Source of the DNA: Begonia masoniana
Taxonomy: Eukaryota > Streptophyta > Magnoliopsida > Cucurbitales > Begoniaceae
Reading direction: 5' to 3'
DNA: 64,000 nt
NCBI GenBank assembly: GCA_022432975.1
Contig: CM039512.1
Coordinates: 31,719,574 to 31,783,573, forward strand
Shown: in pieces, positions 36,798 through 48,639 of the stretch
Numbering within the stretch: position 1 is the stretch's first letter
Layout: each line of letters begins with the position of its first letter
The notes under the pieces: generated by a model
Told to the model about the DNA's origin: nothing
Databases searched by the model: none
Seen by the model: the letters and a program-made list of their open reading frames with translations, nothing else
Made by a program: the position numbers and the translations under genes

Positions 36798-37918
36798 GCG
36801 GGTGAAATAAGGAAAGCTGGAAAGACCGAATCGTTAGATAATTAACTAAACAAAGAACGAAACAAATAGAAAATCAAAGGAAGGGCAAAAAGGTAATTTG
36901 CCAAGTCAATTTTTATTAAAATCACACTTCTCTCTTTTCTCCCTCATTTTCTCTCTGTCTGCGTGAACCAGAAGCCCTCCCTCTACGATTTCTTTTCTCC
37001 CTCCGACGACTTCCACTTCCGACGCCGATTCTTTCTCCGGTTGATGTCCGTTCTTTACGATTTATCCTCCGATTAACGCTCTAGGTAAGATTCTAAGGTT
37101 ATGGAACGTTAGATTTCGGTTTTTAGAGATTTAAAACCATTAGGTTTCGTTTAGGGTTTTGTTAAAAATGTCGATTTGAGTTTGAAATCGATAGGGTTAC
37201 GGTATTTATGAATATAATGGACATATTGGGTGTATTGAACGAAGATTGATCGATTTGTCGTGGAATATTAGGGTTTGATGAATTTTCGTGATTTTGGAAA
37301 AACTCAGTTAATGAGGGTTTTGAGGTGTCGAGCGTGGATTGCTCGATAAAAATGCCTCAATAAGCTAGATTAGAGTTTCAGGAAATTCCTTTAGTTAAGG
37401 TTTCGTTAATTTGGACATTTAACGGTTTAAATTTGTTTTAACGACGATTGTTGTGAATTTGTCTTAGGTGAACGAAGCTCGTGGATGGAGCTAGAATTCC
37501 AACGCACGCGAGGTAAGTTCTCGTGACCTAATATGGCCGATTTGCCTACACCGTACGTCGAAGTCGCGTCGAGGATCATTGGTGGACTGCTTGTTTAAAT
37601 GTTTTGGTTGGGTAGTTATGATTAGTTCTTTTATAGGATATGCTTTTATTGTCTTGATGGTATGTATGATGTATGTCTACTTTAAGCACTTAATTGTTCA
37701 TGCAACATGGTTTTTAATTATGCATAGAAAATGAATTTCCGCACTATGTTTTCATGAAAAGAGATGGGGCCCGAAAGGGGGCTATTGATCTATTGTGTAG
37801 GCCAAAAAGGGGTCTGTCACAATACCATATCGCCTATAACGAAATGAATTTACGTAATCTGTTATCTGGTCATGCGAGGTGGGGCTCAGGCACGGCTGTA
37901 GACGGATGTGAGCGTGTA

Positions 37919-37937
37919 CCCCCCCCCCCCCCCCCCC
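37919..37937. repeat. Poly-C tract, 19 bases
   Basis: Equivalent to six C in LTR A (near 5647) and to a 39-base C-rich run in the D 3' LTR. It lies in putative intron 2. Confidence 0.9.
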
Positions 37938-38128
37938 GCTAGGTAGAAAGGGTTGTCCGACTGCCGGATGTGCCCTCTCCATTTAGCGGGATGAGATCTC
38001 GATGACATTCTTTCTGCGACGTAATGATAAGAAAATGTTGCATGATTTCTGAAACTCGTATGCATAGCATGCATTTACATTTACGAAATTTGCTGAGCCC
38101 TTAGCTCATAGTTGTCTATATGGTGTAG

Positions 38129-38175
38129 GTGATCTAGATACAGGTGAGGACGAGATCCCTCCACCTGAGGAATGA
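38129..38175 (+). other. Putative LTR leader terminal exon (D, 5' LTR)
   Basis: With a preceding G it reads GDLDTGEDEIPPPEE and then TGA. Compared with M (GDIETGEEGVPPPEE) most codon changes are synonymous or conservative (GGT/GGA, GAT/GAC, CTA/ATT, GAT/GAG, GAC/GAA, ATC/GTC, CCA/CCG, GAG/GAA). Confidence 0.45.
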
Positions 38176-39049
38176 TCAGTTGAAGGAAGATGGCCCGTGA
38201 GAGTGTGCTGGGTAGTCAGCGCGCTTTTGACCCGTGGAGATGTTTGTAAATATTTTGGGGGACGTGATAGTAGATTAGATTGTATAGTTGAACATATTAG
38301 AATGTTTGGAATCTGGTTAGTTGATAAGTTTATGTTTTGACATTTTGGAAACTTATTTTACAAACCGCTTTTGGAAAGTCTTTTATTGGAAACTTACCGG
38401 AACTGCTAGGTAATTTAAAACAGGGAATTGTTTAGTTTTTAAACATATCCACGCAGTTTCGTTTTTTTGAAATTTTACTATGTTTTAAATACGTTCTAGA
38501 ATATGTTTTGAGTCGTTTATTTGGTGGTTGAAATGAAAAATTGAGTGAAGTTATGAAAGGTTTTACAAAAGTATGCAGGGGAAGTGATGGAAAAAAAAAA
38601 AGAGAAAGTGGCATGTTCTCTGGATTTTTCAGAGAACCTGTCGATCGATAGCCATCGATCGGTAGGGTGATCGCCACTCTCTGGATTTTCCAAGGAGTGT
38701 GCCGATCGATCGCCCAAAGGGGCAATCGATCGGTTGGCAATTGATCTGAGGCGATCAATCGCCGGGGTGGGGGGCGAACGATCGCCCCCCCTATTTTTGT
38801 TGGTGCCGATCGATCGGCTGCCATGCAGCCGATCCATCGCCCCTTTCATTTGCCAACCATGATGATTTTGCCCTCGATTCCTTTCTGTATTTTGCCTATG
38901 TTTGTTTTTAATTGTTTTATAGATTGTTTTAAGTTTTATGAAAAGGTTTTTAAATGGTTTTCTGCTTAAACGATAAACTTAAAGTTTATAGGGATAAAAA
39001 AAAAAGAATACGGGAAAATTAGGTACAGTGTTAGGGGACGCTACAGTTA

Positions 39050-39061
39050 TGGTATCAGATC
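39050..39061 (+). promoter_or_regulatory. Primer-binding site (element D), one mismatch
   Basis: TGGTATCAGATC differs from the TGGTATCAGAGC of M, B and L at one position. Confidence 0.85.
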
Positions 39062-39210
39062 CCCCGGGTTTTAAAAATGGTTCAGTAGACTGCTCGACTT
39101 CACAGCCACTGTGCAGACATCCTTCATCAACTGTAAGTATGTTTAATGCTTTATTTGATTTTGATTTCTTAGGGTTATTTGTTTTTGACTTATATAGGAG
39201 TTATATAAAA

Positions 39211-40089
39211 ATGGTTCAAGGAAAAGATCCTAGAGACGAGGCTTTAGATCGACTTACGGATTTGCTGGACCGTCAGGCCCAGCATATGGACAGGCAGGCA
39301 CAACAAATCGAGCGTTTAGTAAATCGAGAGGATCGTCAAGCTCGAGAGGTGGTTGTTCCAAATCATCGGGGCATGGAGAGATTCCAGAAACTACAACCTC
39401 CGGTATTCAACGGACAGTCATCGGACCCGTCATTAGCCGAGGAATGGATCCGAACCATGGAGGACATGCTTGGGTATGCGGAGGTAGAGAACGGGAGTAA
39501 GGTGGCCTATGTCACTTTTCATTTAGCGTTGGACGCCCGTTTTTTGTGGGATTTGATTAAAGCAACAACGGACATGACAATTATGACTTGGGAGCGGTTC
39601 AAGACCGTATTCTTCAACAAATATTTCAGCCGCACTATGAGGGTGGCAAAGAGAAATGAGTTTACGCAGCTGAAACAAACAGGTTCGGTTGCGGATTATA
39701 TAAGGAAGTTTGAGGCTTTGTCACGATTTGCACCACGTCTTGTTAGCGACAATGAAAACAAAGTGCACCAGTTTATGGAAGGGCTGAATCTGGAGATACG
39801 GATGCATGTTATAATGTCGGGGATTATAGATGTGCCCTATTCGAACATTGCAGCTAGAGCCTTGGATTTCGAGGAGGCACGAGCGACTTGTATTAAGCCG
39901 AGGGAGCCAGCTAAAGGCTTCTTCCATGAGATCCATCCTCAGTTACGGAACAGAGGTTGGCAGCCCAGAGCACAACAACCCCAACAACAACAGAGAGGAG
40001 TAAAGAGGCCTTCTGAAGGAGGTAATGATCGAGGCAAAGGGAAACAGGTACAAGGGGCTGTTCAGATACCATGGTGCCCTAAGTGTTAG
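39211..40089 (+). pseudogene. Gag of element D, stopped before the zinc knuckle
   Basis: The ATG at 39211 aligns with the M gag start and follows a short leader intron candidate (39133-39197). The protein begins [20 protein letters not shown], has a Q/R-rich coiled-coil segment, PPVFNGQ, AEEWIRTMEDML and the retrotransposon Gag core [24 protein letters not shown] at 40087 replaces the CAG seen in M (CPKCQK), truncating it just before the zinc knuckle at about 40128 ([14 protein letters not shown] in the broken frame). It would act as capsid in virus-like particles if intact; as it stands it lacks nucleic-acid binding fingers. Confidence 0.88.
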
Positions 40090-43000
40090 AGAAAGCAAAG
40101 TGGAGAGTGTCGGGTGGGCACTAATAAATGTTACAGATGTGGTGAAGTCGGCCATTTTGTTAGAGATTGCCCAAAGCCGGGCCGAGATTAGTTAGGCGGA
40201 GATTAGAGGGGAGTCATGCCTAGAATCTTTGCCTTTATTGAGCCTGGTGACATTGACAACGAGGCTCAGCCCTCAGTGATGGTACTATTTTGATTATGGG
40301 CGTGGCTGTATTTTCTTTGATAGACACGGGAGCTACGCACTCTTTTATCTCAACTACTTGCATGACTAGATTGGGATTAGAGTTCGAGTATAGAGTAATG
40401 CTACCTTCGGGAGAGCATATGCATTCAGATCGTGTTCTCCAGGGCAATGTCGTCTCAGTGGGGAATACTACCCTTTATGCTTGTCTGATAGTCATGAGCA
40501 TAGAGCGGTACGATCTTATCTTAGGGATGGACTGACTGTCACAGCACTTCGCCACCATCGATTGTCGATCTGAGATTGTGACTTTTCGGCCCCGGGTAAA
40601 GCTGAGTTTGCTTATCAGGCGATGCACAGATTGAGTGGGTCGCCAACTTCCTATTCCATGAAGGTCAACGAACAGTTTAGAGGTGAATGCTCGATTTATC
40701 TGGCCACAGTAGTTGATACTCAGTTGCTCAGTGGAGTAAAGTCGAGTGACCTTCCTATAGTCAGAGAATTCTCTTAGATCTTCCTTGATGATCTTCCCGG
40801 ATTACCGCCGGACCGGGAGATCGAATTTACCATTGATGTGTATTCGAGCTCTGCGCCAGTGTCTAAGAATCCATACAGGTTGGTGCCTGCTGAATTGAGA
40901 GAGTTGAAAACTCAGCTTGAGGAGTTGCTGGATAAGGGTTTCATCCGACCCAGTTTTTCTCCCTGGGTGCGCCCGTTCTGTTCGTCAAGAAGAAGGACGG
41001 AACCCTCAGGATGTGCATGGATTATAGAGAGCTGAATAAGCTTACAGTGAAGAACAAGTATCCACTGCCCCAGATAGATGATTTATTTGATCAACTGCAG
41101 GGTGCCCGAGTATTTTCCAGGATTGACCTACGCTCGGGTTATTACCAGTTGAAGGTTAGGAGAGAAGATATCCAGAAAACAGCATTCTGAATGAGGTATG
41201 GGCATTATGAGTTCCTTGTTATGTCTTTTGGACTTACTAATGCCCCTGCAACGTTTATGGACTTGATGAATCACGTTTTCAAGGAATATTTGGACAAGTT
41301 TGTTGTTGTCTTTATTGATGACATTTTGATCTATTCTAAAACGAAAGAAAAACACGAGGAGCATCTGAGGACTGTTTTGGAAATTCTGAGTCAACACCGT
41401 CTATATCCAAAGTTTTCTAAGCGCGAGTTCTGGTTGGACAAAGTCAGTTTTCTTGGCCATATCATATCACAGGAAGGAGTTTCTATGGATCCGAGTAAAA
41501 TACAGGTGGTCAGGGATTGGCCTCAGCCTAAGAACGTGCGTGAGGTACGTGGATTTCTCAGGTTGGCTGGTTACTACCGGATGTTCATAGAGGGGTTTTT
41601 GAAGATTGCAATTCCTCTCTCGCGCTTGACTCGGAAGAATGAGAAGTTTATATGGTTGGCTTCTTGTGACGGGAGTTTTATGGAGTTGAAGCAGAAGTTG
41701 ACCACAGCTCCAGTAATAACGTTGCCTGTTAAAGATAAGAAATTCAGTATTTACTGTGATGCGTCTGGAGTTGGACTTGGTTGTGTACTGATGCAGGAAG
41801 GAAAGGTTATTGCTTATGCTTCTCGGCAGTTGAAGCCATATGAGCAGAACTATCCTACACATGACCTGGAGTTAGCAGCCGTGCTTTTCGCACTGAAGAT
41901 TTGGAGTCATTATTTATATGGGCAACAATGCGAGATATATTCAGATCACAAGAGCTTAAAGTATTTGTTCCCGCAGAAGGAGCTTAATATGCTGCAGAGA
42001 AGGTGGCTAGAGCTCATCAAAGACTATGAGTTTGAGATTAAGTACCACCCGGGAAAGGTGAACAAGGTCGCTGATGCTTTGAGCCGAATGCCTACCACGA
42101 GTCAGCCTTCTCTTGCAGCGATGTCAGTTACGTTGAGGTTTGAGATTGAGAAGTTTGATGTGGAGATTGTGGCAGAGTTATCCAATATGCTCACCAACAT
42201 TTCTCTCAGGTCGACTATTCTGGATAAGATACATGAAGTTCAGCAGAAAGACATGGTGTGTGAAGAGCTTCGATTGAGCATGATATCTGGAGACTTGTCT
42301 GATTTCAACTTGTCAGATGATGGTATTCTGAAATTCAAGCATAGATGGTATGTGCCTAACGACGAAGAATTGGAGAAGGAGATTTTGGCCGAGGCACATT
42401 CTTCAGCTTACTCTGTGCACCTGAGAAGTACCAAGACGTACCGGGATTTAAAACAACACTTTTGGTAGCCAAACATGAAAAGGGAAGTTGCCAAGTACGT
42501 AGAAACCTGTTTAGTTTTTCAACAGGTGAAGGCAGAACACCAGATGCCGGCTGCAACATTACAGCCACTGCCGATTCCGGAGTAGAAATGGGAGCAGATC
42601 TCCATGGATTTTATTGTGGAGCTCCCGAGGACGACAAAAGGGCATGACAGCATCTGGGTGATTGTGGACCGATTGACAAAGTCGGCTCACTTCTTATCTG
42701 TGAAAATGACATCTTTTATGGATTAGCTCGTCGAGCTTTATGTGCAAGAGATTGTTAGACTGCATGGAGTACTAGTTTCGATTGTTTTAGATCGAGATCC
42801 GAGATTTACATTGAAGTTCTGGAAGAGCTTGCACAAAGCTATAGGAACTCAGCTAAATTTCAGCACGACATTTCATCCTCCAACTGATGGTCAGACAGAG
42901 AGGACGAAACAGATTCTTGAGGATATGCTCAGAGCTTGTGTGTTGGAATTTCAGGGATCGTGGAGCAGGTATTTGCCACTGATTGAGTTCTCTTACAACA

Positions 43001-43644
43001 ATAGCTTCCAGGCTACCATCGGTATGGCTCCATATGAAGCATTGTATGGTTGAAAGTGTAGATCTCCGTTATATTGGGACAAGGTTGGTGAAGCTAGTAT
43101 TGTTGGTCCCGAGATTCTACAACAAATGGCAAAGAAGATTGCCGTTATCAGACAATGTATCGAGATAGCTCAGAGTCGACAGAAGAGCTATGCTGACATG
43201 AGACGGAGGGAACTGGAATTCTAAGAAGGTGATGAGGTTTATTTGAAGATTTTTCCATTCAAGGGAGTTATGCGATTTGGAAGAAAGGGCAAGCTAAGCC
43301 CTCGATATGTGGGGCCCTTCCCTATTTTGAAGAAGATCGAGAAGATGGCGTATCGACTGCAGCTTCCGGCTTCAATGGAAGGTATTCACAATGTATTTCA
43401 CGTGTCTATGCTTCGAAAGTGTTTGCGCGATCCATCGCATATCGTGAAGGTAAGAGAGATCGAGGTACAACCTACCTTGACTTATGTGGAGAAGCCGGTA
43501 CGTATTTTGGAGTCCTCGATCAAGGTATTGCACAACAAGGAGATTCCGCTAGTCAAAGTTTTATGGCGGAACCACGACGTGGAAGAGGCTACTTGGGAAA
43601 GGCAGCAGAATATGATGTCTAAGTATCCTGAGTTGTTTGTATGA
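40090..43644 (+). pseudogene. Pol of element D (PR-RT-RH-IN-chromodomain), broken
   Basis: Protease ([13 protein letters not shown] near 40315) and the early RT piece (40838-41035) sit in shifted frames. From 41191 the frame matches gag again. RT shows [12 protein letters not shown] near 41308, RNase [11 protein letters not shown] near 41757, integrase [10 protein letters not shown] and a DD35E core (SIVLDRDP near 42779, TERTKQ near 42895), and the C-terminal chromodomain ([15 protein letters not shown] near 43555). The in-frame stops are at 41188, 42466, 42583, 42724, 43051 and 43222, plus 40087 in gag. The first D of the second integrase motif follows VL instead of VS. The polyprotein cannot be made. 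Confidence 0.92.
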
Positions 43645-43646
43645 TC

Positions 43647-43683
43647 AAATTTTGAGGACAAAATTTAAATAAGGTGGATGGAA
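43647..43683 (+). promoter_or_regulatory. Pre-PPT stem-loop and purine tract (element D)
   Basis: AAATTTTG-AGGA-CAAAATTT at 43647-43666, then ATAAGGTGGATGGAA up to the 3' LTR at 43684. It starts three bases after the gag-pol stop. Confidence 0.85.
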
Positions 43684-45313
43684 TGTAACACCCGGTTCTT
43701 TACGGGATTTTTATAAATATATATATAATGACATTTTTGTAAATATGTCAGATTAAATTTGTTTTACAAAAGGAAAACGTTATTAGAATCCTAATAATTA
43801 ATAAGGATTTTGAGAAAATTTCGGAAATTTTAGGGGCTGTAACGCTAAATTACGAGAATTACGTTTCTCGTAATATAAAAGACGTTTTAATAAAAATAGT
43901 AAACGAGATCCGTTTTACGTACGGACAGTTTTAATGGAACGCTAGTAATAAGTTGGAGTTATTGGTGAAATAAGGAAAGTTGAAGAGACTGAATCGTTAG
44001 ATAATTAACTAAACAAAGGACAAAACAAATAGAAAATCAAATGAAGGGCAAAAAGGTAATTTGCCAAGTCAATTTTTTATTAAAATCACACTTCTCTCTT
44101 TTCTCCCTCATTTTCTCTCTATCTGCGTGAACCAGAAGCCCTCCCCCTGCGATTTCTTCTCTCCCTCCAACGACTTCCACTTCCGACGCCGATTCTTCCT
44201 CCGGTTGACGTCCGTTCTTCACGATTTATCCTCCGATTAACGCTCTAGGTAAGATTCTAAGGCTATGGAACGTTAGATTTCAGTTTTTAGAGATTTAAAA
44301 TGATTAGGTTTCGTTTAGGGTTTTGTTAAAAATGTCGATTTGAGTTTGAAATCGATAGGGTTACGGTATTTATGAATATAATGGACATATTGAGCGTATT
44401 GAATGAAGATTGATCGATTCGTCGTGGAATATTAGGGTTTGATGAATTTTCGTGATTTTGGAAAAACTCAGTTAATGAGGGTTTTGAGGTGTCGAGCGTG
44501 GATTGCTCGATAAAAATGCCTCAATAAGCTAGATTAGAGTTTCAGGAAATTTCTTTAGTTAAGGTTTCGTTAATTTGGATATTTAACGGTTTAAATTCGT
44601 TTTAACGACGATTGTTGTGAATTTGTCTTAGGTGAACGAAGCTCGTGGATGGAGCTAGAATTTCAACGCACGCGAGGTAAATTCTCGTGACTTACTATCG
44701 CCGATTGGCCTACACCGTACGTCGAAGTCGCGTCAAGGATCATTGGTGAACTGCTTGTTTAAATGTTTTGGCTGGGTAGTTAGGATTAGTTCTTTTATAG
44801 GTTATGTTTTTATTGTCTTGATGGTATGTATGATGTATGTCTACTTTAAGCACTTAATTGTTCATGCATCATGGTTTTTAATTATGCATAGAAAATGAAT
44901 TTCCGCACTATGTTTTCAATAAAAGAGATGGGGCCCTAAAGGGGGCTATTGATCTATTGTGTAGGCCAAAAAGGGGTCTGTCACAATACCACATCGCCTA
45001 TAACGAAATGAATTTACGTAATCTGTTATCTGGTCATGCGAGGTGGGGCTCAGGCACGGCTGTAGACGGATGTGAGCGTGTACCCCCCCCCCCCCCCCCC
45101 CACCCCCCCCCCCCCCCCCCCGCGCTAGGTAGAAAGGGTTGTTCGACCTCCGGATGTGCCCTCTCCCTTTAGCGGGCTGAGATCTCGATGACATTTTTTC
45201 TGTGACGTAATTATAAGAAAATGTTGCATGATTTCTGAAACTCATATGCACAGCATGCATTTACATTTACGAAACTTGCTAACCCTTAGCTCATAGTTGT
45301 CTGTATGGTGTAG

Positions 45314-45360
45314 GTGATCTAGATACAGGTGAGGACGAAATCCCTCCACCCGAGGAATGA
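45314..45360 (+). other. Putative LTR leader terminal exon (D, 3' LTR)
   Basis: Same reading and stop as the 5' LTR copy (GDLDTGEDEIPPPEE, TGA at 45358). Changes are silent (GAG/GAA, CCT/CCC). Confidence 0.45.
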
Positions 45361-45944
45361 TCACTTGAAGGAAGATGGCCCATGAGAGTGTGCTGGGTAG
45401 TCGGCGCGCTTTTGACCCGTGGTGATGTTTGTAAGTATTTTGGGGGACGTGATAGTAGATTAGATTGTATAGTTGAACATATTAGGATGTTTGGAATCTG
45501 GTTAGTTGATAAGTTTATGTTTTGATGTTTTGGAAACCTATTTTACAAACTGCTTTTGGAAAGTCTTTTATTGGAAACTTACTGGAACTGCTTGGTAATT
45601 TAAAACAAAGAATTGTTTAGTTTTTAAACATATCCACGCAGTTTCGTTTTTACGAAATTTTACTATGTTTTAAATACGTTCTAGAATATGTTTTGAGTCG
45701 TTTATTTGGTGGTTGAAATGAAAAAATGAGTGAAGTTATGAAAGGTTTTAGAAAAGTATGCAGGGGAAATGATGGAGAAAAAAAAAAGAGAAAGTAGCAT
45801 GTTCTCTGGATTTTCCAGAGAACCTGCCGATCGATAGCCATCGATCAGTAGGGTGATCGCCACTCTCTGGATTTTCCAGAGAGTGTGCCGATCGATTGCC
45901 CAAAGGGGCGATCGATCGGCTGACGATTGATCTGAGGCGATCAA

Positions 45945-46073
45945 TCACCAGGGTGGGGGGCGAACGATCGCGCCCCCTATTTTTGTTGTTTTCGATCGAT
46001 CGGCTGGCATGCAGCAGATCGATCGAAAACAACAAGAATAGGGGGCGCGATCGTTCGCCCCCCACCCTGGTGA
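45945..46073. repeat. Foldback: 57-bp arms, 15-nt spacer
   Basis: Arms 45945-46001 and 46017-46073 are reverse complements with one mismatch (T versus C, a G-U pair in RNA). The arms include GGTGGGGGGCGAACGATCGC and CGATCGATC. The D 5' LTR (38755-38845) has only the left arm sequence. Confidence 0.95.
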
Positions 46074-46300
46074 TCTGGCATGCAACAGATCGATTGCCCC
46101 TTTCATTTGCCAACCATGACGATTTTGCCCTCGGTTCCTTTCTGTATTTTGCCTCTGTTTGTTTTTAATTGTTTTATAGATTGTTTTAAGTTTTATTAAA
46201 ATGTTTTTAAATGGTTTTCCGCTTAAACGATAAACTTAAAGTTTATAGGGATAAAAAAAATAATACGGGAAAATTAGGTACTGTATTAGGGGACGCTACA

Positions 46301-47630
46301 AAAAACATGATATAAACTGTTTCTGTTTTGAGTGGCTATCTTATTAGGGTTTTTGTTGTTATTTTGCATCTTTTGTGTGATTATTTTGACAACAAGTTTA
46401 TCTACTCTAATTTGTGCTTAAGGCTAAAAACAAACTTAAACTTGTAGCTTGTTATCTCATTTGGTTTATGTTGCTTAAAGTTTGATAAAATAGTTTTTGT
46501 GAAGCCGAAAATGTGCATGTTTTAAAACCAGAAAATTTTATCAATCGTGTTGCTGTTTTTGGCATATTTTGTTTGCTAATTATTCACCAAGGTAAAAGCT
46601 AAGTTGTGCTAATTTAAATCATCAAACTTTGTTGTTGTGGTAATTTGCTATTAAAGTTCTTAAATCATTGGATTAAAAAAAAAACAGTTTTGTTGTTTGT
46701 TGTTGTTGTTAAGTTAACAAAGTGTTTGTTGAAATTACAAAGTATATTTTTATTTGTGTTATTGTTAAGTTTACAAGGTGTTTGTTGAAATCCCTCGTTC
46801 AAAAAATTTTAAGACAACAAGTAAATTTTTCCTAAGATTAAGGCTAAAACAAAAAGATTAATTCGTAAAACTTAAGGTTGAGCATAAACTTTCCTAAAAC
46901 CCTAGAAGTAAACTAACCTTAACTAAGTGAATTACTTCCTAAAACTTAGGATAGAATGCAAACTAGAAGTGGAATCAAGTGGGGCCATGACATTTCCCAA
47001 ACCGAGGCTCTAAATCCTCAAGTGGAAGAGTCAGGCTTCCCAGGCCAATTCGATGACTTTAATCTCAAATTCCAACAACTTATGAATAGGATAGACGAGC
47101 ATGATAGGACACCTCTGACGTGCCAACAAAGCCCATAACCCGATCACAACCTGAGGCCCATGAATTAATTAGCAAATTAACTAATGGAAATTATTTTCTT
47201 TTATTGCAGGTAGTTGATGATCGTGGTGGAAATTCACCTTGGAGCACTTGGAGGAAGCTACAACTCGGCCCATGGGAATTTGTCTTCCCGGCCCATTTAA
47301 ATTTGTAATTTCTATTTTTAAACTCATTTGGCATACTCTAGCCTTTATTGTATGGATTATATATTTGCATTTCATGCTTTAGATTGTGTGGTTATGTTTA
47401 GATGAATGTGGTGGATTATGGGTTGAAGATTTATATACCAAGAGGAAAAAGCTACTTCAACAGATTGAGCCCAAGGTAAGTCTTAGCCTAAAGAAGAGCC
47501 TACATTTTGAGGTATGAATTTTGTAGGTACAATTGGTAGTGGCCACAAGGATGGATGACATGGCAATTTAGCACCATTGATCAAGCAAAACAAGGGGAAG
47601 CACCTCAACCCTTGGATGAAGCACATGGAT
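46301..47630 (+). other. Gypsy remnant between D and L
   Basis: Shares two segments with 35621-36797 (GGGAATTTGTCTTCCC, AAGGATGGATGACATGGCA). A 60-codon frame at 46956-47138 starts MQTRSGIKWGHD and resembles the start of a gypsy ORF, but it ends soon and shows no domain. The rest is AT-rich and gene-free. The last bases before 47631, TGGAT, should be the left target duplication of L. Confidence 0.5.
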
Positions 47631-48639
47631 TGTAACACCCGAGAATTTCATGTAACGCACGTATGTCCTAAAATAGACGGTTAGGAGGGATTAGTGTTGA
47701 AGGATAAAGGGATTAACAAAAGAAGAGAATGGGTTTGACAATTCAACATAAAGGGAGTTGAAAAGTCAACAACCAATAAGAAAATTCCAAGTACTTTACA
47801 TGCATTAAAAGGATGAGATAAATGAATTAAATAAATGGAAAAAAGGTGGGATTTAATGTTGATTCACGTTGAATGAAAGAAGAAAAGACAAGTGGTGGTA
47901 GTTTTATAAATTTAGAAAGTTTGAGTGGGCAAATTCATAAAGTAAAAATAATGGTTAGGTTAAAAAGGTGAAATGGTAATGTTTAATCATCTTCTCCCCT
48001 CTTTCTTTCTCTCCCACGATCCAGCCAGCCCTCAAAGCTCTCCCTCCTTCTTTCCATAGTTCTTTCAAGGATTTCAAGGTAATAACACGTGGGTTTTGAT
48101 TTTTATACTTTGAGGTGAAGTTTATTGAAGGTTTTAGTGAGTTTTAAGTGTTTTTGGTGAGGGCTTGGAAACCCTAATTGGTGAAGTCCGAAAATTGAGT
48201 TCTAAATGTTAGATTTCTTCCTTATGTTGATGATTTGGTTGTTGAATGACTAGGTTAGGTAGATTTTAGGGTTAGATTGAAGATTGGTGAAGTGTTCCAC
48301 AAAAATGGTTGAAGAACACCTATATACCCGATTCTGTTTGATGGATTTTCGAGTTGGTCAATTACTTTGTTTGGTTACTTTGAGTGAGTCAATGGATAGT
48401 AGACGTGTAGAGGTTTCTGAGTTGGGGTGGCACGTCGAAATCCGTTGAAAAACGAGTGAGTTATGACCGTTTAAAGTTTGACGGTCAATTTTGGGTGAAA
48501 ATCGGGTTTATGTATTTAAGTGTGAGATTATTTGTGTGTTGGTTAGTTTTAGGTTAAAAAGTTAGGGTTAGTTTAAGCTAGTTGAATTGTAGAATTTCTT
48601 AGTTTGTTACTAAGTAACTTTTCCTTAAAGGTTAGGTAA

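Larger units (their letters stand above)
36798..39045 (+). repeat. 5' LTR of D (5'-truncated)
   Basis: Begins at GTGAAATAAGG, which corresponds to about 43963 in the 3' LTR, and ends GGGGACGCTACA. Leader pattern: donor 37084/37085, exon 2 37468-37512 (45 nt), donor 37512/37513, acceptor GGTGTAG at 38128. The hairpin at 38615-38637 has one mismatch. Confidence 0.9.
36798..46300 (+). mobile_element. Tekay/Del element D, decayed, truncated 5' LTR
   Basis: 5' LTR 36798-39045 lacks its first 280 bp or so compared with the 3' LTR (43684-46300). The primer-binding site is at 39050, gag at 39211, pol runs to 43644, and the stem-loop and purine tract ATAAGGTGGATGGAA lie at 43647-43683. Because the 5' end is missing, no target duplication can be assigned; the right flank is AAAAACATG. 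Gag-Pol matches M residue by residue over long stretches. The LTRs differ by many substitutions, indels, a poly-C change and a foldback, so this insertion is much older than M. Confidence 0.93.
43684..46300 (+). repeat. 3' LTR of D (full length)
   Basis: 2617 bp, TGTAACACCCGG to GGGGACGCTACA. It is the reference copy for solo LTR A. It carries a 39-base C-rich run (45083-45121, one A at 45102), two perfect hairpins (45801-45823 and 45862-45884) and a 57-bp inverted duplication (45945-46073). Confidence 0.93.

Noticed and set aside
45748..46168. Two opposite-strand frames sharing the same peptide (RVGGERSRPLF)
   Set aside because: Explained by the 57-bp foldback, which places the same sequence on both strands.
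46956..47138. 60-codon frame starting MQTRSG as a complete gene
   Set aside because: Probably the start of a gypsy gag or leader frame, but too short and without a domain to call a gene.
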